A stretch of 64,000 bases of DNA from Bacteroidales bacterium UBA5382 (GTDB lineage: Bacteria; Bacteroidota; Bacteroidia; Bacteroidales; Dysgonomonadaceae), in contig DHOU01000007.1 of the NCBI GenBank assembly GCA_002409745.1, positions 3,926 to 67,925 on the forward strand, read 5' to 3'. Below, in pieces: positions 45,798-55,682 of the stretch. The position numbers and the translations under genes were made by a program. Positions within the stretch are counted from its first letter, which is position 1. Every line of letters begins with the position of its first letter. A model generated the notes under the pieces. That model was not told the origin of the DNA. It did no database searches and saw nothing but the letters and a program-made list of their open reading frames with translations.

Positions 45798-46844
45798 TCA
45801 ACCGTTTTCCGGACGCAGTTTGCGTACGACCGCGCCGGTCTGCCACATTTCGCTTTCGCGAAGCGCTTTGAGTTCGACTTCGAGCTTCTCGCGATAGTCG
45901 GGTTGAGAATTGGAATCGATAGAACGTTGCGCTTCGTTTCCGCTGGCTACCTCTTTGTAGAGTTTTTGGAACACCGGTTTGGTCGCATCGTGGAACGGGC
46001 CCATCCAATCGAGAGCGCCGCGTTGCGCGGTCGTAGAGCAGTTGGCATACATCCAATCCATCCCTTTTTCGGCAAACAACGGCATCAGCGACTGAGTCAG
46101 TTCTTCCACCGTTTCGTTGAACGCTTCGGACGGCGTATGCCCGTTTTCACGCAACGTTTCGTATTGCGCCAACAGCAGGCCCTGAATAGCGCCCATCAAC
46201 GTTCCGCGTTCGCCGGTAAGATCGGAATACACTTCGCGTTGGAAAGTCGTTTCGAACAGATAGCCCGACCCCACGCCGATACCTAAGGCAATCACCCGGT
46301 CGTAGGCCTTGCCGGTCGCATCCTGGAAAATCGCGTAACTCGAATTCAACCCGCGTCCTTCGAGGAACATCGTGCGCAGGCTGGTACCCGAACCTTTCGG
46401 GGCGACCAGAATCACATCGACATCGGCCGGAGGAATAATGCCCGTACGGTCTTTATACGTGATGCCGAAACCGTGGGAAAAGTACAGCGCCTTGCCGGCC
46501 GTCAGATGCTTTTTCACCGTAGGCCACAGCTTGATTTGCGCCGCATCCGACAGCAAATACTCGATGATGGTTCCGCGCTTACACGCCTCTTCGATTTCGA
46601 AAAGCGTTTCGCCCGGCACCCATCCGTCGGCAACGGCCTTGTCCCATGTTTTACTATCCTTCCGTTGACCCACAATCACCTTAAACCCGTTGTCACGCAG
46701 GTTCATCGACTGTCCCGGGCCTTGCACGCCATATCCGATGACGGCAATCGTTTCGTTTTTCAATACCTCCTGAGCCTTGCTCAAAGGAAATTCGTCGCGG
46801 GTAACGACATTTTCTACCACCCCGCCAAAATTCAATTTTGCCAT
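45798..46844 (-). CDS. ilvC: Ketol-acid reductoisomerase
   Basis: A 348-residue NADPH-dependent enzyme that rearranges and reduces acetolactate or acetohydroxybutyrate, the second common step of valine, leucine and isoleucine synthesis. The nucleotide-binding motif is GYGVQGPGQ with the phosphate-binding GQRKDSKTW after it. The metal-binding ETTFQREVYSDLTGERG segment and the C-terminal knotted domain are intact. It is the last gene of the operon and is separated from ilvN by a composite repeat array. Length is close to class I enzymes. Confidence 0.97.
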   Translation of the reverse strand: MAKLNFGGVVENVVTRDEFPLSKAQEVLKNETIAVIGYGVQGPGQSMNLRDNGFKVIVGQRKDSKTWDKAVADGWVPGETLFEIEEACKRGTIIEYLLSDAAQIKLWPTVKKHLTAGKALYFSHGFGITYKDRTGIIPPADVDVILVAPKGSGTSLRTMFLEGRGLNSSYAIFQDATGKAYDRVIALGIGVGSGYLFETTFQREVYSDLTGERGTLMGAIQGLLLAQYETLRENGHTPSEAFNETVEELTQSLMPLFAEKGMDWMYANCSTTAQRGALDWMGPFHDATKPVFQKLYKEVASGNEAQRSIDSNSQPDYREKLEVELKALRESEMWQTGAVVRKLRPENG

Positions 46845-46892
46845 AATTCTTTTATTGATTATTATTTGTTACTTACCATATCGTGTTATTCT

Positions 46893-47168
46893 AATGTCTC
46901 CGGTCTCCGGTCTCCAGTCGTCGGTCTCCAGTCTCCAGTCTCCAGTCTCCAGTCTTTCGACCGTCGACCTCATTTGCTAATCTACTCATTTACTCATTCT
47001 CCCATCTGCTCATTTGCTAATCTGCTCATTTACTCATTGTCCCATCTGCCCATTTGCTAATCTGCTCATTTACTCATTTGCTAATTGTTCCATTTGCTAA
47101 TCTGCTCATTTGCTAATCTGCTCATTTGCTCATTTGCTAATCTGCTCATTTGCTAATTTGCTCATTCT
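46893..47168 (+). repeat. Composite heptamer-octamer array between ilvC and ilvN
   Basis: Heptamers (GTCTCCG, GTCTCCA) run from 46896 to 46957, then the linker TTTCGACCGTCGACCTCATT, then octamers GCTMATYT (GCTCATTT, GCTAATCT) to 47168. The right end lies inside ilvN and encodes its last residues. Confidence 0.9.
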
Positions 47169-47709
47169 CCCCCTTAGCTTCGCGTTTGGCCAGCATATCG
47201 CTCAACCGTTCCACTTTGGACTTCGTGATCGCCACGCGCCCCGAACGGATAAATTGCAACACCCCGATACTCTCCGCCAGTTCGTCGAACAACGCTTGCG
47301 TATCTTTGTAATGCCCGGTTTTCTGAATCACCGTACTATGCTCGTTCACATCCAGAATATGGGCATTATGTTTCCGGACGAGCTTTTCGACCTGACTGGT
47401 AGCGAGCAGTTTCGCCGTTTCTATTTTATAGAGCGCTATTTCCTGATGCACCAAATCCTCATTGGTGTTGAAATAAGCTTTCAGAATATCGACCCGTTTA
47501 TCGATTTGCTTCACCAACTTCTTCATTGTCTCGTCGGAGTCGGCATACGACGTAATGGTGAACTTGTGAATGCCTTTGATGGCCGAGGGTGAAACCGACA
47601 GCGTCTCGATATTTAACTGGCGCCGTGTAAAAATGGTGGCAATCTGATTGAGTACGCCCACCGTATTTTCGGAGAATATCGTAATCGTATATAATGTTTT
47701 ATCTTCCAT
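47146..47709 (-). CDS. ilvN: Acetolactate synthase small (regulatory) subunit
   Basis: A 187-residue regulatory subunit with an N-terminal ACT domain (TITIFSENTVGVLNQIATIF; RRQLNIETLSVSPS) that binds valine for feedback control, and a second ACT-like half. It starts 18 bases after ilvB and works with it. The last residues, ENEQISK and the stop, are encoded by the octamer array, so the natural 3' end of the gene has been overwritten by repeat sequence. Confidence 0.95.
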   Translation of the reverse strand: MEDKTLYTITIFSENTVGVLNQIATIFTRRQLNIETLSVSPSAIKGIHKFTITSYADSDETMKKLVKQIDKRVDILKAYFNTNEDLVHQEIALYKIETAKLLATSQVEKLVRKHNAHILDVNEHSTVIQKTGHYKDTQALFDELAESIGVLQFIRSGRVAITKSKVERLSDMLAKREAKGENEQISK

Positions 47710-47727
47710 CTTATATTCCGTTTTGAA

Positions 47728-49455
47728 TTAATAAAGCGAATGTCCGTTTCCCAATAAGATATCACTCACGCATCCTCCGGCAGGAATCATAGGATACACC
47801 ATTCCTTTGGTTTCCACCACGACTTCCAACAGATAAGCGCCTTTGTGAGCCAACATTTCCTCGATGGCTCCGTCGAGCTCTTCCCGATCGATCACCTTGC
47901 GCCCTTTGATGCCGTAAGCGTCGGCAATCTTGATGAAATCGGGATTCTTCATGCGCGTTTCGGAATAGCGTTCGTCGAAAAACAACTCCTGCCATTGACG
48001 CACCATGCCGAGGAAGTTATTGTTCAGAAGAATGATCTTCACATCGATATCATACTCCATAATGGTGCCGAACTCCTGCATGGTCATCTGCAAGCCTCCG
48101 TCGCCCACGAATATGCACACCGTCCGGCCGGGCGCACCCACTTTGGCGCCGATGCCGGCAGGCAGGCCGAAGCCCATCGTTCCGAGTCCTCCCGAAGTAA
48201 TCATGCTGCGCGTTTGGGTGAACTTGAAGTAGCGGGTTCCCATCATTTGGTTTTGTCCGACATCGGTTGCGCAGACCGCCTTGTTTCCGGTAGCTTCCGT
48301 CACTTTGTGAACCACCTCCCCCATTTTTATCGGCCCCGCTCCGGGATGGATTTCCTCTTTGATAACGCACTCAAATTCTTTTTGTTCGTAGGGCTTGAAT
48401 TCCTCAATCCATTCGGCGTGCGATTGCTTCTCGAGCAGTCCGGTTACCATCGGCAAGGTCTGCTTGGCATTTCCCAAGACTTTTACGGTCGCCTTCACGT
48501 TCTTATTCAGTTCCGCTTCATCGATATCGAAATGAATGATTTTCGCCTGCCGGGCGTATGTATTCAAATTGCCGGTGACGCGGTCGTCAAAACGCATTCC
48601 GATGGCGATGAGCACATCGCATTCGTTCGTTTTGATATTGGGCGACAGATTGCCGTGCATGCCTAACATACCGCAATTGAGCGGATGCGACGAAGCAATG
48701 GCCGACAGCCCCAGAATAGTCGATCCGAAAGGGATATCGGCTTTTTCGAGAAACGCCTTGAGTTCTTCTTCGGCGTTTGCCAATATGACCCCCTGCCCTA
48801 CCAATGCCAACGGCTTCTTGGCGGAACGGATAAGGGCTGCTGCGGCACGGATATCATCCTCTTCCACATCCGGAAACGGATCATAGCTGCGGAGAAAATC
48901 GGTTTTCTTATACGAGAAAGGATGACGGTTCAGTTGCGCGTCTTTGGCAATATCGAGCACCACCGGACCGGGACGGCCGCTGGCGGCGATATAAAAGGCT
49001 CGCGATACCGCCCAGGGAATATCTTCCACCCGGCGTATCTGATACGCCCATTTGGTAACCGGCATGGTCAGCCCGATAACATCCGCTTCCTGAAAAGCAT
49101 CCGACCCGAGCAGGCCCGACGCCACTTGTCCCGAAATAACGACGAGCGGCGTACTGTCCATCATGGCATCCGTCACTCCCGTAATGACATTGGTGGCTCC
49201 CGGCCCGGAAGTAACCAACGCGACTCCCGTTTTCCTCGATACACGCGCATACCCTTGCGCGGCATGAATGGCAGCCTGTTCATGGCGGACAAGAATATGC
49301 TTTATCTCGTCCCGATGATCGTACAAAGCATCGAAGACCGGCATAATCGCCCCGCCCGGATATCCGAAGATCGTCTCTACCTCTTCGGCAAGAAGCGAAC
49401 GGATCAACGCCTCGCTCCCCGATATTGTGGATTGTTCTGAATATTCTTCTTTCAT
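47728..49455 (-). CDS. ilvB: Acetolactate synthase large (catalytic) subunit
   Basis: A 575-residue thiamine diphosphate enzyme that makes acetolactate or acetohydroxybutyrate from pyruvate. The catalytic Glu segment is GYPGGAIMPVFDALY (residue about 50 region RHEQAAIHAAQGYAR). The ThDP/Mg motif is VGDGGLQMTMQEFGTIMEYD followed by NNNFLGMVRQWQ. A weak FAD-binding region is present (TGNLNTYARQAKIIHFDIDE). It is fully consistent with the anabolic enzyme, with ilvN directly downstream. Confidence 0.97.
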   Translation of the reverse strand: MKEEYSEQSTISGSEALIRSLLAEEVETIFGYPGGAIMPVFDALYDHRDEIKHILVRHEQAAIHAAQGYARVSRKTGVALVTSGPGATNVITGVTDAMMDSTPLVVISGQVASGLLGSDAFQEADVIGLTMPVTKWAYQIRRVEDIPWAVSRAFYIAASGRPGPVVLDIAKDAQLNRHPFSYKKTDFLRSYDPFPDVEEDDIRAAAALIRSAKKPLALVGQGVILANAEEELKAFLEKADIPFGSTILGLSAIASSHPLNCGMLGMHGNLSPNIKTNECDVLIAIGMRFDDRVTGNLNTYARQAKIIHFDIDEAELNKNVKATVKVLGNAKQTLPMVTGLLEKQSHAEWIEEFKPYEQKEFECVIKEEIHPGAGPIKMGEVVHKVTEATGNKAVCATDVGQNQMMGTRYFKFTQTRSMITSGGLGTMGFGLPAGIGAKVGAPGRTVCIFVGDGGLQMTMQEFGTIMEYDIDVKIILLNNNFLGMVRQWQELFFDERYSETRMKNPDFIKIADAYGIKGRKVIDREELDGAIEEMLAHKGAYLLEVVVETKGMVYPMIPAGGCVSDILLGNGHSLY

Positions 49456-49492
49456 ATTATATGGTTGTTGTCAAAAGTCTAATGTCTAATGT

Positions 49493-49720
49493 CGTCGGTC
49501 TCCAGTCGCCAGTCGCCAGTCGCCAGTCCCCGGTCTTCGGTCGGCGGTCGCCGGTCGTCTGCCTTTCGGCCGTTGGCCTCATTTGCTCATTTACGAATCG
49601 TCCCATTTGCTCATCTACTCATTTGCTAATTTGCTCATTTACACATTGTCCCATCTGCTCATTTGCTCATTTGCTAATCTGCTCATTCGCTAATTTGCTC
49701 ATTTGCTCATTTGCTAATCA
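49493..49720 (+). repeat. Composite heptamer-octamer array between ilvB and ilvD
   Basis: It has the same architecture as the array before ilvN: heptamers GTCTCCA/GTCGCCA/GTCGCCG (49493-49559), linker TTTCGGCCGTTGGCCTCATT, then octamers (GCTCATTT, GCTAATTT) to about 49720. The ilvD stop codon TAG sits at the edge of the array. Confidence 0.9.
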
Positions 49721-51543
49721 ATCAATCGTACCGCCCCTAAATCAGCCGAGCTCACTAAGGCCGCGTATGCCTTGAGCGCTTTCGATACTTTCCGGTCGCG
49801 GACGGGCGTGAAAGCCGCCTTACCCCGCGCCTCCTCCTGTTTTCTACGAAGCGCGAGTTCACTATCCGTCACCTGTAAATGGATGCGGCGCGCAGGAATA
49901 TCTATTTCAATACGATCCCCGTCCTTCACCAGACCGATAGCCCCTCCGGCAGCCGCCTCGGGCGAAATGTGGCCGATAGACAATCCCGACGTGCCCCCCG
50001 AGAAACGTCCGTCGGTAATGAGTGCGCACGCCTTGCCCAGATGCTTGGCCTTGATGTACGAAGTGGGATACAGCATTTCCTGCATGCCCGGCCCGCCTTT
50101 GGGACCTTCATAGAGAATCACCACCACATCGCCGGCCTCCACGTCGCCGTTCAGGATACCCGAACAAGCATCGTCTTGCGAATGAAACACCTTCGCCTTG
50201 CCCGAAAACTTCCAGATACTTTCATCGACTCCGGCGGTTTTCACCACGCAACCGTTTTCGGCGATGTTGCCTTTCAGAATGGCCAGTCCGCCGTCCTGAG
50301 TATAGGCATGGGCGATATCGCGGATGCATCCCCCGGCGCGATCGGCATCCAATGACGTGTAAGCAGCGTTTTGCGAACCCATCACGATATTATAGCGGTT
50401 GCCGGGAGCGGAAGAATAAATCTCCTTCGCCTCTTCGCTGACGGTTGCGCCGGTAATGCGGTACTTGTCGATAGCTTCGGCCAGCGTATAACCGTCGGCG
50501 CGAGGCACGGACGTATCCACAAGCCCCCCCTCGGCGAGTTGCTCCATAATGCCCATGATTCCTCCCGCACGGTTGACGTCCTGAATATGATACTTTTTAG
50601 TGTTCGGCGCCACCTTGCAAATGCAGGGAACCCGCCGCGACAGACGATCGATATCATCCATCGTGAAATCCACGCCGGCTTCGTTGGCGACAGCCAGCAA
50701 ATGCAGAATGGTGTTTGTCGAGCCGCCCATGGCGATATCGAGCGTCATGGCGTTGAGGAAAGCCTCGCGGGTGGCGATGCTTCGGGGCAACACGCTTTTA
50801 TCGCCTTCGGAATAATACCGATAGGCATTTTCCACGATTTGTTTCGCGGCCTTTTTAAAGAGTTCGATGCGGTTGGCATGGGTGGCGACAATCGTTCCGT
50901 TGCCGGGCAAAGCCAAGCCGATCGCCTCATTCAGGCAGTTCATCGAGTTGGCGGTAAACATGCCCGAGCACGATCCGCAGGTAGGGCAAGCCAGCCTTTC
51001 CAAGTCCGTTACCCGTTGGTCGGATATGGTATTGTCGGCCGATTCGATCATTGCATCGATCAAATCGATTTGCTCGTCTCCTATTTTCCCGGCTTCCATC
51101 GGCCCTCCCGAAACGAAGATCGAAGGAATGTTGAGCCGCATGGCCGCCATCAGCATTCCGGGGGTTATCTTGTCACAATTGCTGATGCAGATCATCGCAT
51201 CCACTTTATGCGCATTCACCATATATTCCACCGAGTCGGCGATAAGGTCGCGCGAGGGAAGCGAATACAGCATGCCGTCATGCCCCATCGCAATGCCGTC
51301 GTCTACGGCAATGGTATTGAATTCGGCGGCAAAACAACCGAGTTTCTCTATTTCGGCTTTCACGAGCTGCCCGATCACATGCAAATGCGTATGTCCCGGA
51401 ACGAATTGCGTGAAGGAATTGACCACCGCAATGATCGGTTTCCCCATCTGCTCTTCCGTCATTCCATTCGCCCGCCAAAGCGCACGCGCCCCCGCCATGC
51501 GCCGCCCCGCCGTACTTGTCTGGCTATTTAATGTATATTTCAT
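49714..51543 (-). CDS. ilvD: Dihydroxy-acid dehydratase
   Basis: A 609-residue iron-sulfur dehydratase for the third step of branched-chain synthesis. Cluster and catalytic segments are intact: [40 protein letters not shown] and [20 protein letters not shown]. The start [21 protein letters not shown] is the standard N-terminus of the family. It lies between ilvB and leuB, with repeat arrays on both sides. Confidence 0.97.
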   Translation of the reverse strand: MKYTLNSQTSTAGRRMAGARALWRANGMTEEQMGKPIIAVVNSFTQFVPGHTHLHVIGQLVKAEIEKLGCFAAEFNTIAVDDGIAMGHDGMLYSLPSRDLIADSVEYMVNAHKVDAMICISNCDKITPGMLMAAMRLNIPSIFVSGGPMEAGKIGDEQIDLIDAMIESADNTISDQRVTDLERLACPTCGSCSGMFTANSMNCLNEAIGLALPGNGTIVATHANRIELFKKAAKQIVENAYRYYSEGDKSVLPRSIATREAFLNAMTLDIAMGGSTNTILHLLAVANEAGVDFTMDDIDRLSRRVPCICKVAPNTKKYHIQDVNRAGGIMGIMEQLAEGGLVDTSVPRADGYTLAEAIDKYRITGATVSEEAKEIYSSAPGNRYNIVMGSQNAAYTSLDADRAGGCIRDIAHAYTQDGGLAILKGNIAENGCVVKTAGVDESIWKFSGKAKVFHSQDDACSGILNGDVEAGDVVVILYEGPKGGPGMQEMLYPTSYIKAKHLGKACALITDGRFSGGTSGLSIGHISPEAAAGGAIGLVKDGDRIEIDIPARRIHLQVTDSELALRRKQEEARGKAAFTPVRDRKVSKALKAYAALVSSADLGAVRLID

Positions 51544-51561
51544 CTCCCGTTTTTAATTTTT

Positions 51562-51729
51562 AGTCTTTAGTCGCCGGTCGCCGGCAGTCCGTCATTCCGC
51601 ACTTGATCCGGAATGACGATCGCTTTGACCTTTGTCTTCATTCACTCATTCGCTCATTCACTAATTTGCTAATTTGCTAATTTGCTAATTCTCTAATTTG
51701 CTAATTTGCCAATTTGCTAATTTGCCAAT
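51562..51729 (+). repeat. Repeat cluster between ilvD and leuB
   Basis: A short heptamer run (TAGTCGCCGGTCGCCGG, 51568-51584) is followed by a palindrome CGTCATTCCG/CGGAATGACG (arms 51590-51599 and 51609-51618, perfect ten-pair stem). Octamers (GCTAATTT, GCTCATTC) run to 51729. The palindrome resembles the GTCATTGCGG...GATCCGC word near 60332. Confidence 0.85.
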
Positions 51730-51742
51730 TGTCTCCCCCTGT

Positions 51743-52813
51743 CTATTTATTCCGTATATATTCCACGATCCACGCCCCCACTTCCGAGAGCTTATACGCT
51801 TTTCCGCCTTCGGCAATATCTTCCGTCACAATACCGGCTTCCATACTGGCGTTGACCGCTTCGCGAATCAGGGCGCCCTCATCTTTCAACTCGAAAGCAT
51901 ATTCGAACATCAGGGCAACCGAAAGAATCATCGCCAGCGGATTGGCGATATCTTTCCCCGCCGCTTGCGGATACGACCCGTGTATCGGCTCGAAGAGCGA
52001 CGTATGCAGGCCGATGGAAGCCGACGGCAACATGCCGAGCGATCCGGTAATCACCGAAGCTTCGTCGGTCAGAATGTCGCCGAAAAGATTTTCCGTGACC
52101 AGTACATCGAAACTGCGCGGCCACTGAATAAGACGCATCGCGGCATTATCGACGAACAGATAGTCGGTCTCCACGTCGGGGTATTGCGGGGCGATTTCCT
52201 GCGCAATTTGCCGCCACAAACGCGAGGTGGCAATCACGTTCGCCTTGTCGACGACCGTGACTTTCTTGCGCCGCTGCCGGGCGAATTTATAGGCCAAGTG
52301 CAGGATACGTTCTATCTCTTCGCGGGTATAGATGCACGTGTCATAGGCCGTATTGCCGTCCTCGCTACGGCCTTGCGGGCGACCGAAATACATCCCGCCG
52401 GTCAGTTCGCGGATGCACATCAAATCGACTCCTTCCACCAGTTCGGCACGAAGCGGCGATTGGTGTATCAGCGACGGAAACGTATTCACGGGGCGGATAT
52501 TGGCAAACAGCCCGAGACTCTTGCGCATCTTCAGCAATCCTTGTTCGGGACGTACTTTCGCGTTCGGATCGTTATCGTATTTCGGCGATCCGATGGCGCC
52601 GAAAAGCACGGCGTCCGATTTTAGGCAAAGCGCATGCGTAGCCGCCGGATACGGGTCGCCCGTCTCATCGATAGCGACAGCTCCTACAACCGCTTCCTGA
52701 TACGATAACTCATGATGGAATTTATCACTTACGGTTTGCGTTACATTCAACGCTTGTTTCATGATTTCCGGGCCGATCCCGTCGCCCGGTAGTACTGCAA
52801 TGTTCAGTTTCAT
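51743..52813 (-). CDS. leuB: 3-isopropylmalate dehydrogenase
   Basis: A 356-residue NAD-dependent oxidative decarboxylase of leucine synthesis. Family segments are present: [13 protein letters not shown] at the N-terminus, [30 protein letters not shown], and the NAD site [20 protein letters not shown]. The gap to the preceding gene (52814-52926) is ordinary AT-rich sequence with no repeat, the only long spacer in the operon without one. Confidence 0.97.
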   Translation of the reverse strand: MKLNIAVLPGDGIGPEIMKQALNVTQTVSDKFHHELSYQEAVVGAVAIDETGDPYPAATHALCLKSDAVLFGAIGSPKYDNDPNAKVRPEQGLLKMRKSLGLFANIRPVNTFPSLIHQSPLRAELVEGVDLMCIRELTGGMYFGRPQGRSEDGNTAYDTCIYTREEIERILHLAYKFARQRRKKVTVVDKANVIATSRLWRQIAQEIAPQYPDVETDYLFVDNAAMRLIQWPRSFDVLVTENLFGDILTDEASVITGSLGMLPSASIGLHTSLFEPIHGSYPQAAGKDIANPLAMILSVALMFEYAFELKDEGALIREAVNASMEAGIVTEDIAEGGKAYKLSEVGAWIVEYIRNK

Positions 52814-52926
52814 TTTTTTATTTTGTTCTTATAAAGTCGTTCTGTATGCCCGAGGCCGAACTCTAAGTTATAATCCGTTCCTGTCATTCTTTTAATAACA
52901 ATTCTTGATATAGCCTCCGAGTAGCC

Positions 52927-54486
52927 TTACGGTAATTGTACATGTTTATGAAAGGTGGGGATATTCCCGCTTTCAATCATGTTCAGCATTTTCATTGTCG
53001 CCTGAATGGCGGCTGCGGTCTGATCGACATCCAATCCTCTTGTCTTAAACGTCTTTCCTTCGAATCGCCAGGTGATGATCGTCTGCACGTAAGCATTGGT
53101 TTTTCCTCCGGGAGGAATCACCACCACATAATCGAGCAATTCGGGAATGGGTTTGTGCAGCGAACGGTATATTTTATACATCGCTTTCGAAAAGGCATGA
53201 TATTGCCCTTCGCCGGCGGCGGTTTGTTGATAAACTTCCCCTTTGATGGATATCTTTACGGTAGCGGTCGGACGCAGCCCGTCGGTCAGCATCAACGAAT
53301 AATTGAGCATCCGGATATCTTGATGGTCCACGCCGTTCTTCAGGATGTCCGAAACGATATAGGGCAGCTCTTCGGGATTGACGACTTCTTTTTTATCCCC
53401 CAACTCGATGATGCGTTGAGTGACTTTCTTCGCCGTTTCATCATCCAGTTCGATGCCCAATGATTCCAGATTCTTCAGGATGCTGGCCTTTCCGGCATTC
53501 TTTCCCAACGCATATTGACGCAGGCGGCCGAAGCGTTCCGGCAATAAATCATTAAAGTAAAGATTCTTCTTTTTATCGCCGTCGGCATGGATACCGGCAA
53601 CTTGTGTAAAGACATTATCGCCGATAAGCGGTTTATTGTCCGGAATGCGGATGCCCGAATAACTCTCGACCACCTTACTGACTCCGTAAAGTTTGTTTTC
53701 GTCGATATGAGTGGAGAGTTTCAATTGATCATGAATAAGCGCGATCACACTCGCCAGCGGAGCATTTCCGGCACGTTCTCCCAGTCCGTTGACCGTCACG
53801 TGAACGCCGTGAACACCGGCCTTAATGGCTTCGAAGACATTCGCCACCGCCAAATCATAATCGTTATGGGCATGAAAGTCGAAATGCAACGACGGGTACC
53901 GGTCCGTCATCTTCCGGCAGAACAGTTCCGTTTCGTCGGGATTCAAGATACCCAGCGTATCGGGCAGCATGTATCGCTCGATGGGCATTTCACAGAGAGA
54001 ATCCATCATTTCGAACACATACTCCTGCGAATGGCGCATCCCGTTCGACCAATCCTCCAGATAAATATTCACCTTGATGCCCCGGCTTCTCGCTTCGTCG
54101 ATCACCGAACGGATATCGCGCAAATGCTCCTGAGCCGTTTTCCGCAATTGATGGGTGCAATGGTTTTCCGATCCTTTACACAGCAGATTCATCACTTGAC
54201 ATCCCGATCGCTCGATCCAATCGACAGATGCCGTTCCATCCACGAACCCCAGCACCTCGATCTTATCCAGATGGCTGTTGTTTTTCGCCCATTGCGTAAC
54301 TTTTTGTACGGCCTTGAATTCGCCATCCGACACCCGGGCAGAAGCAATCTCCACCCGATCGACATGCAGCTCCTCAATCAACAGCCTCGCCACACTGACT
54401 TTTTCTTCCGCCGCAAAAGACACTCCGGAGGTTTGTTCGCCATCACGAAGCGTGGTATCCATTATTTCAATCGTTCTTTTTTCCAC
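52927..54486 (-). CDS. LeuA-family synthase (2-isopropylmalate or citramalate synthase)
   Basis: A 519-residue enzyme of the LeuA family. It begins with a GTG codon (54484-54486); an in-frame stop lies two codons upstream, so no longer start exists. The catalytic core has [16 protein letters not shown], the metal-binding HFDFHAHNDYDLAVANVFEA and a HVTVNGLGERAGNAPLASVI segment. The C-terminal regulatory domain (LRPTATVKISIKGEVYQQTA) is present. The motif DGEQTSG differs from the DGEQVPG of the leuA copy in this operon. A plausible role is citramalate synthase, feeding isoleucine through LeuC, LeuD and LeuB; a second isopropylmalate synthase is the alternative. Confidence 0.85.
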   Translation of the reverse strand: MEKRTIEIMDTTLRDGEQTSGVSFAAEEKVSVARLLIEELHVDRVEIASARVSDGEFKAVQKVTQWAKNNSHLDKIEVLGFVDGTASVDWIERSGCQVMNLLCKGSENHCTHQLRKTAQEHLRDIRSVIDEARSRGIKVNIYLEDWSNGMRHSQEYVFEMMDSLCEMPIERYMLPDTLGILNPDETELFCRKMTDRYPSLHFDFHAHNDYDLAVANVFEAIKAGVHGVHVTVNGLGERAGNAPLASVIALIHDQLKLSTHIDENKLYGVSKVVESYSGIRIPDNKPLIGDNVFTQVAGIHADGDKKKNLYFNDLLPERFGRLRQYALGKNAGKASILKNLESLGIELDDETAKKVTQRIIELGDKKEVVNPEELPYIVSDILKNGVDHQDIRMLNYSLMLTDGLRPTATVKISIKGEVYQQTAAGEGQYHAFSKAMYKIYRSLHKPIPELLDYVVVIPPGGKTNAYVQTIITWRFEGKTFKTRGLDVDQTAAAIQATMKMLNMIESGNIPTFHKHVQLP

Positions 54487-54543
54487 TATTCAATAAACAA
54501 ATTAATCGTCCACTCCGAAAATTCGGAATGAAAATGACACCGA

Positions 54544-54619
54544 GTTACACGGAAGTTTTACTGAGAGCGCAGAGAAAAAACGCAGAGGACTCCGTGCCGC
54601 CTCTGTTTCTCCGTGTAAC
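54544..54619. repeat. Inverted repeat with ten-base arms between the second leuA-like gene and leuD
   Basis: Arms GTTACACGGA (54544-54553) and TCCGTGTAAC (54610-54619) are perfect complements. Inside are CGCAGAG words (about 54569, 54581) and a CAGAGG/CCTCTG mini-hairpin. It resembles the CACGGAG/CGCAGAG dispersed repeats seen in many bacteria. Confidence 0.75.
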
Positions 54620-54629
54620 AATCCTTTTA

Positions 54630-55226
54630 TCAATACACAAAAGCGCGGTTTTGCTCGTATGCGATGATTTTATCTTTGTTGGAAAGCAGGAAATCGATAT
54701 CGTCCAATCCTTTCAGCAGACATTCCTTTTTATAGGGATTGATTTCGAAAGATTCCGTTTTCCCGTTTTCATTGTTGCGGATCGTTTGCTCTTCGAGATT
54801 GACCGTCAATGTCGCTTTCGGATTTGCCTGCACGCTGTTAAAGAGTGCCGTCAGGAAAGTCTCGCTGACGACAATCGGCAGCAATCCGTTATTAAGGGCA
54901 TTGTTGCGGAAGATATCGGCAAAGAAACTCGACACGACGACTTTAAATCCGTATCCGGCGATCGCCCAGGCGGCATGTTCGCGGCTCGACCCGCTGCCGA
55001 AGTTCTTGCCCGCCACCAATATCTCGCCCGAATAGGTAGGGTCGTTGAGTACAAAATCGGCCTTCGGCTCGCCGGACTTCTCATAGCGCCAATCGGCGAA
55101 TAGATTATCTCCGAATCCTTCACGGGTGGTCGCTTTCAGGAAGCGGGCGGGAATAATTTGGTCGGTGTCCACATTCTCTATCGGAAGGGGGACATACGTG
55201 GATGTTAGGGTTTGAAATTTTTCCAT
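54630..55226 (-). CDS. leuD: 3-isopropylmalate dehydratase small subunit
   Basis: A 198-residue swivel-domain subunit that with LeuC isomerises 2- to 3-isopropylmalate. Signature segments are [20 protein letters not shown] and [20 protein letters not shown]. It is separated from leuC by a four-helix-bundle gene and two octamer arrays, where normally leuC and leuD are adjacent. Confidence 0.96.
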   Translation of the reverse strand: MEKFQTLTSTYVPLPIENVDTDQIIPARFLKATTREGFGDNLFADWRYEKSGEPKADFVLNDPTYSGEILVAGKNFGSGSSREHAAWAIAGYGFKVVVSSFFADIFRNNALNNGLLPIVVSETFLTALFNSVQANPKATLTVNLEEQTIRNNENGKTESFEINPYKKECLLKGLDDIDFLLSNKDKIIAYEQNRAFVY

Positions 55227-55250
55227 TATTATCTAAAAATTTAATGTGTA

Positions 55251-55320
55251 AATTAGCTAATTAGCAGATGAGCAGATGAGCAAATGAGCAGATGAGCAAA
55301 TGAGCAGATGAGCGAATTAG
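55251..55320 (-). repeat. Octamer array, reversed orientation, 3' of the four-helix-bundle gene
   Basis: Eight or nine units AGCAGATG/AGCAAATG on the plus strand, which is the complement of the CATTTGCT orientation of the other arrays. The stop codon (55317-55319) of the four-helix-bundle gene lies at its edge. Confidence 0.9.
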
Positions 55321-55682
55321 GGAGTTTGGGATTTTGATGTTCCGATAATTTTATTCAATATTTTTTGGATGACATTTACCTCGTCTAATAATTCGGCTTT
55401 ACAAGGATAAGACGCCGAAGACTTACATAATAATAGCCAATATTCCGTCTCGTCCGCTTCTTTCGCCGCTATCTTTATTTTATGAATAAAATCCGTTTTG
55501 CTTTCCGCATTTTGCGCTTCCCTCACATTTGCCCCGATAGACGTCGCGCTCTTTAAAAATTGCCGTCCTATTACGAATTTTCGTTCCTGTTCAAGCATTT
55601 CGGCAAAATCAATCGCATCCAAAGCGAATTTAAAAGATAAATCAACTATAACATTTCCACTTTTATCCATTTTCTCATCCAT
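55317..55682 (-). CDS. Four-helix-bundle protein of the 23S rRNA intervening-sequence (S23/IVP) family
   Basis: A 121-residue, fully helical protein with the family pattern: FALDAIDFAEM, then FVIGRQFLKSATSIGANVRE and AQNAESKTDFIHKIKIAAKE, then ADETEYWLLLCK. Such proteins are found in rRNA intervening sequences and as accessory proteins of diversity-generating retroelements, but no reverse transcriptase is near. The gene lies inside the leucine operon between leuC and leuD. Its ATG is the first codon after one octamer array and its stop the first codon of another, with the arrays in opposite orientation. It is probably a late insertion, not a leucine gene. Its molecular role is unknown. Confidence 0.85.
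   Translation of the reverse strand: MDEKMDKSGNVIVDLSFKFALDAIDFAEMLEQERKFVIGRQFLKSATSIGANVREAQNAESKTDFIHKIKIAAKEADETEYWLLLCKSSASYPCKAELLDEVNVIQKILNKIIGTSKSQTP

Noticed and set aside
55317..55682. Accessory (Avd-like) gene of a diversity-generating retroelement
   Set aside because: No reverse transcriptase, template repeat or variable repeat was found nearby; the flanking repeats are octamers.
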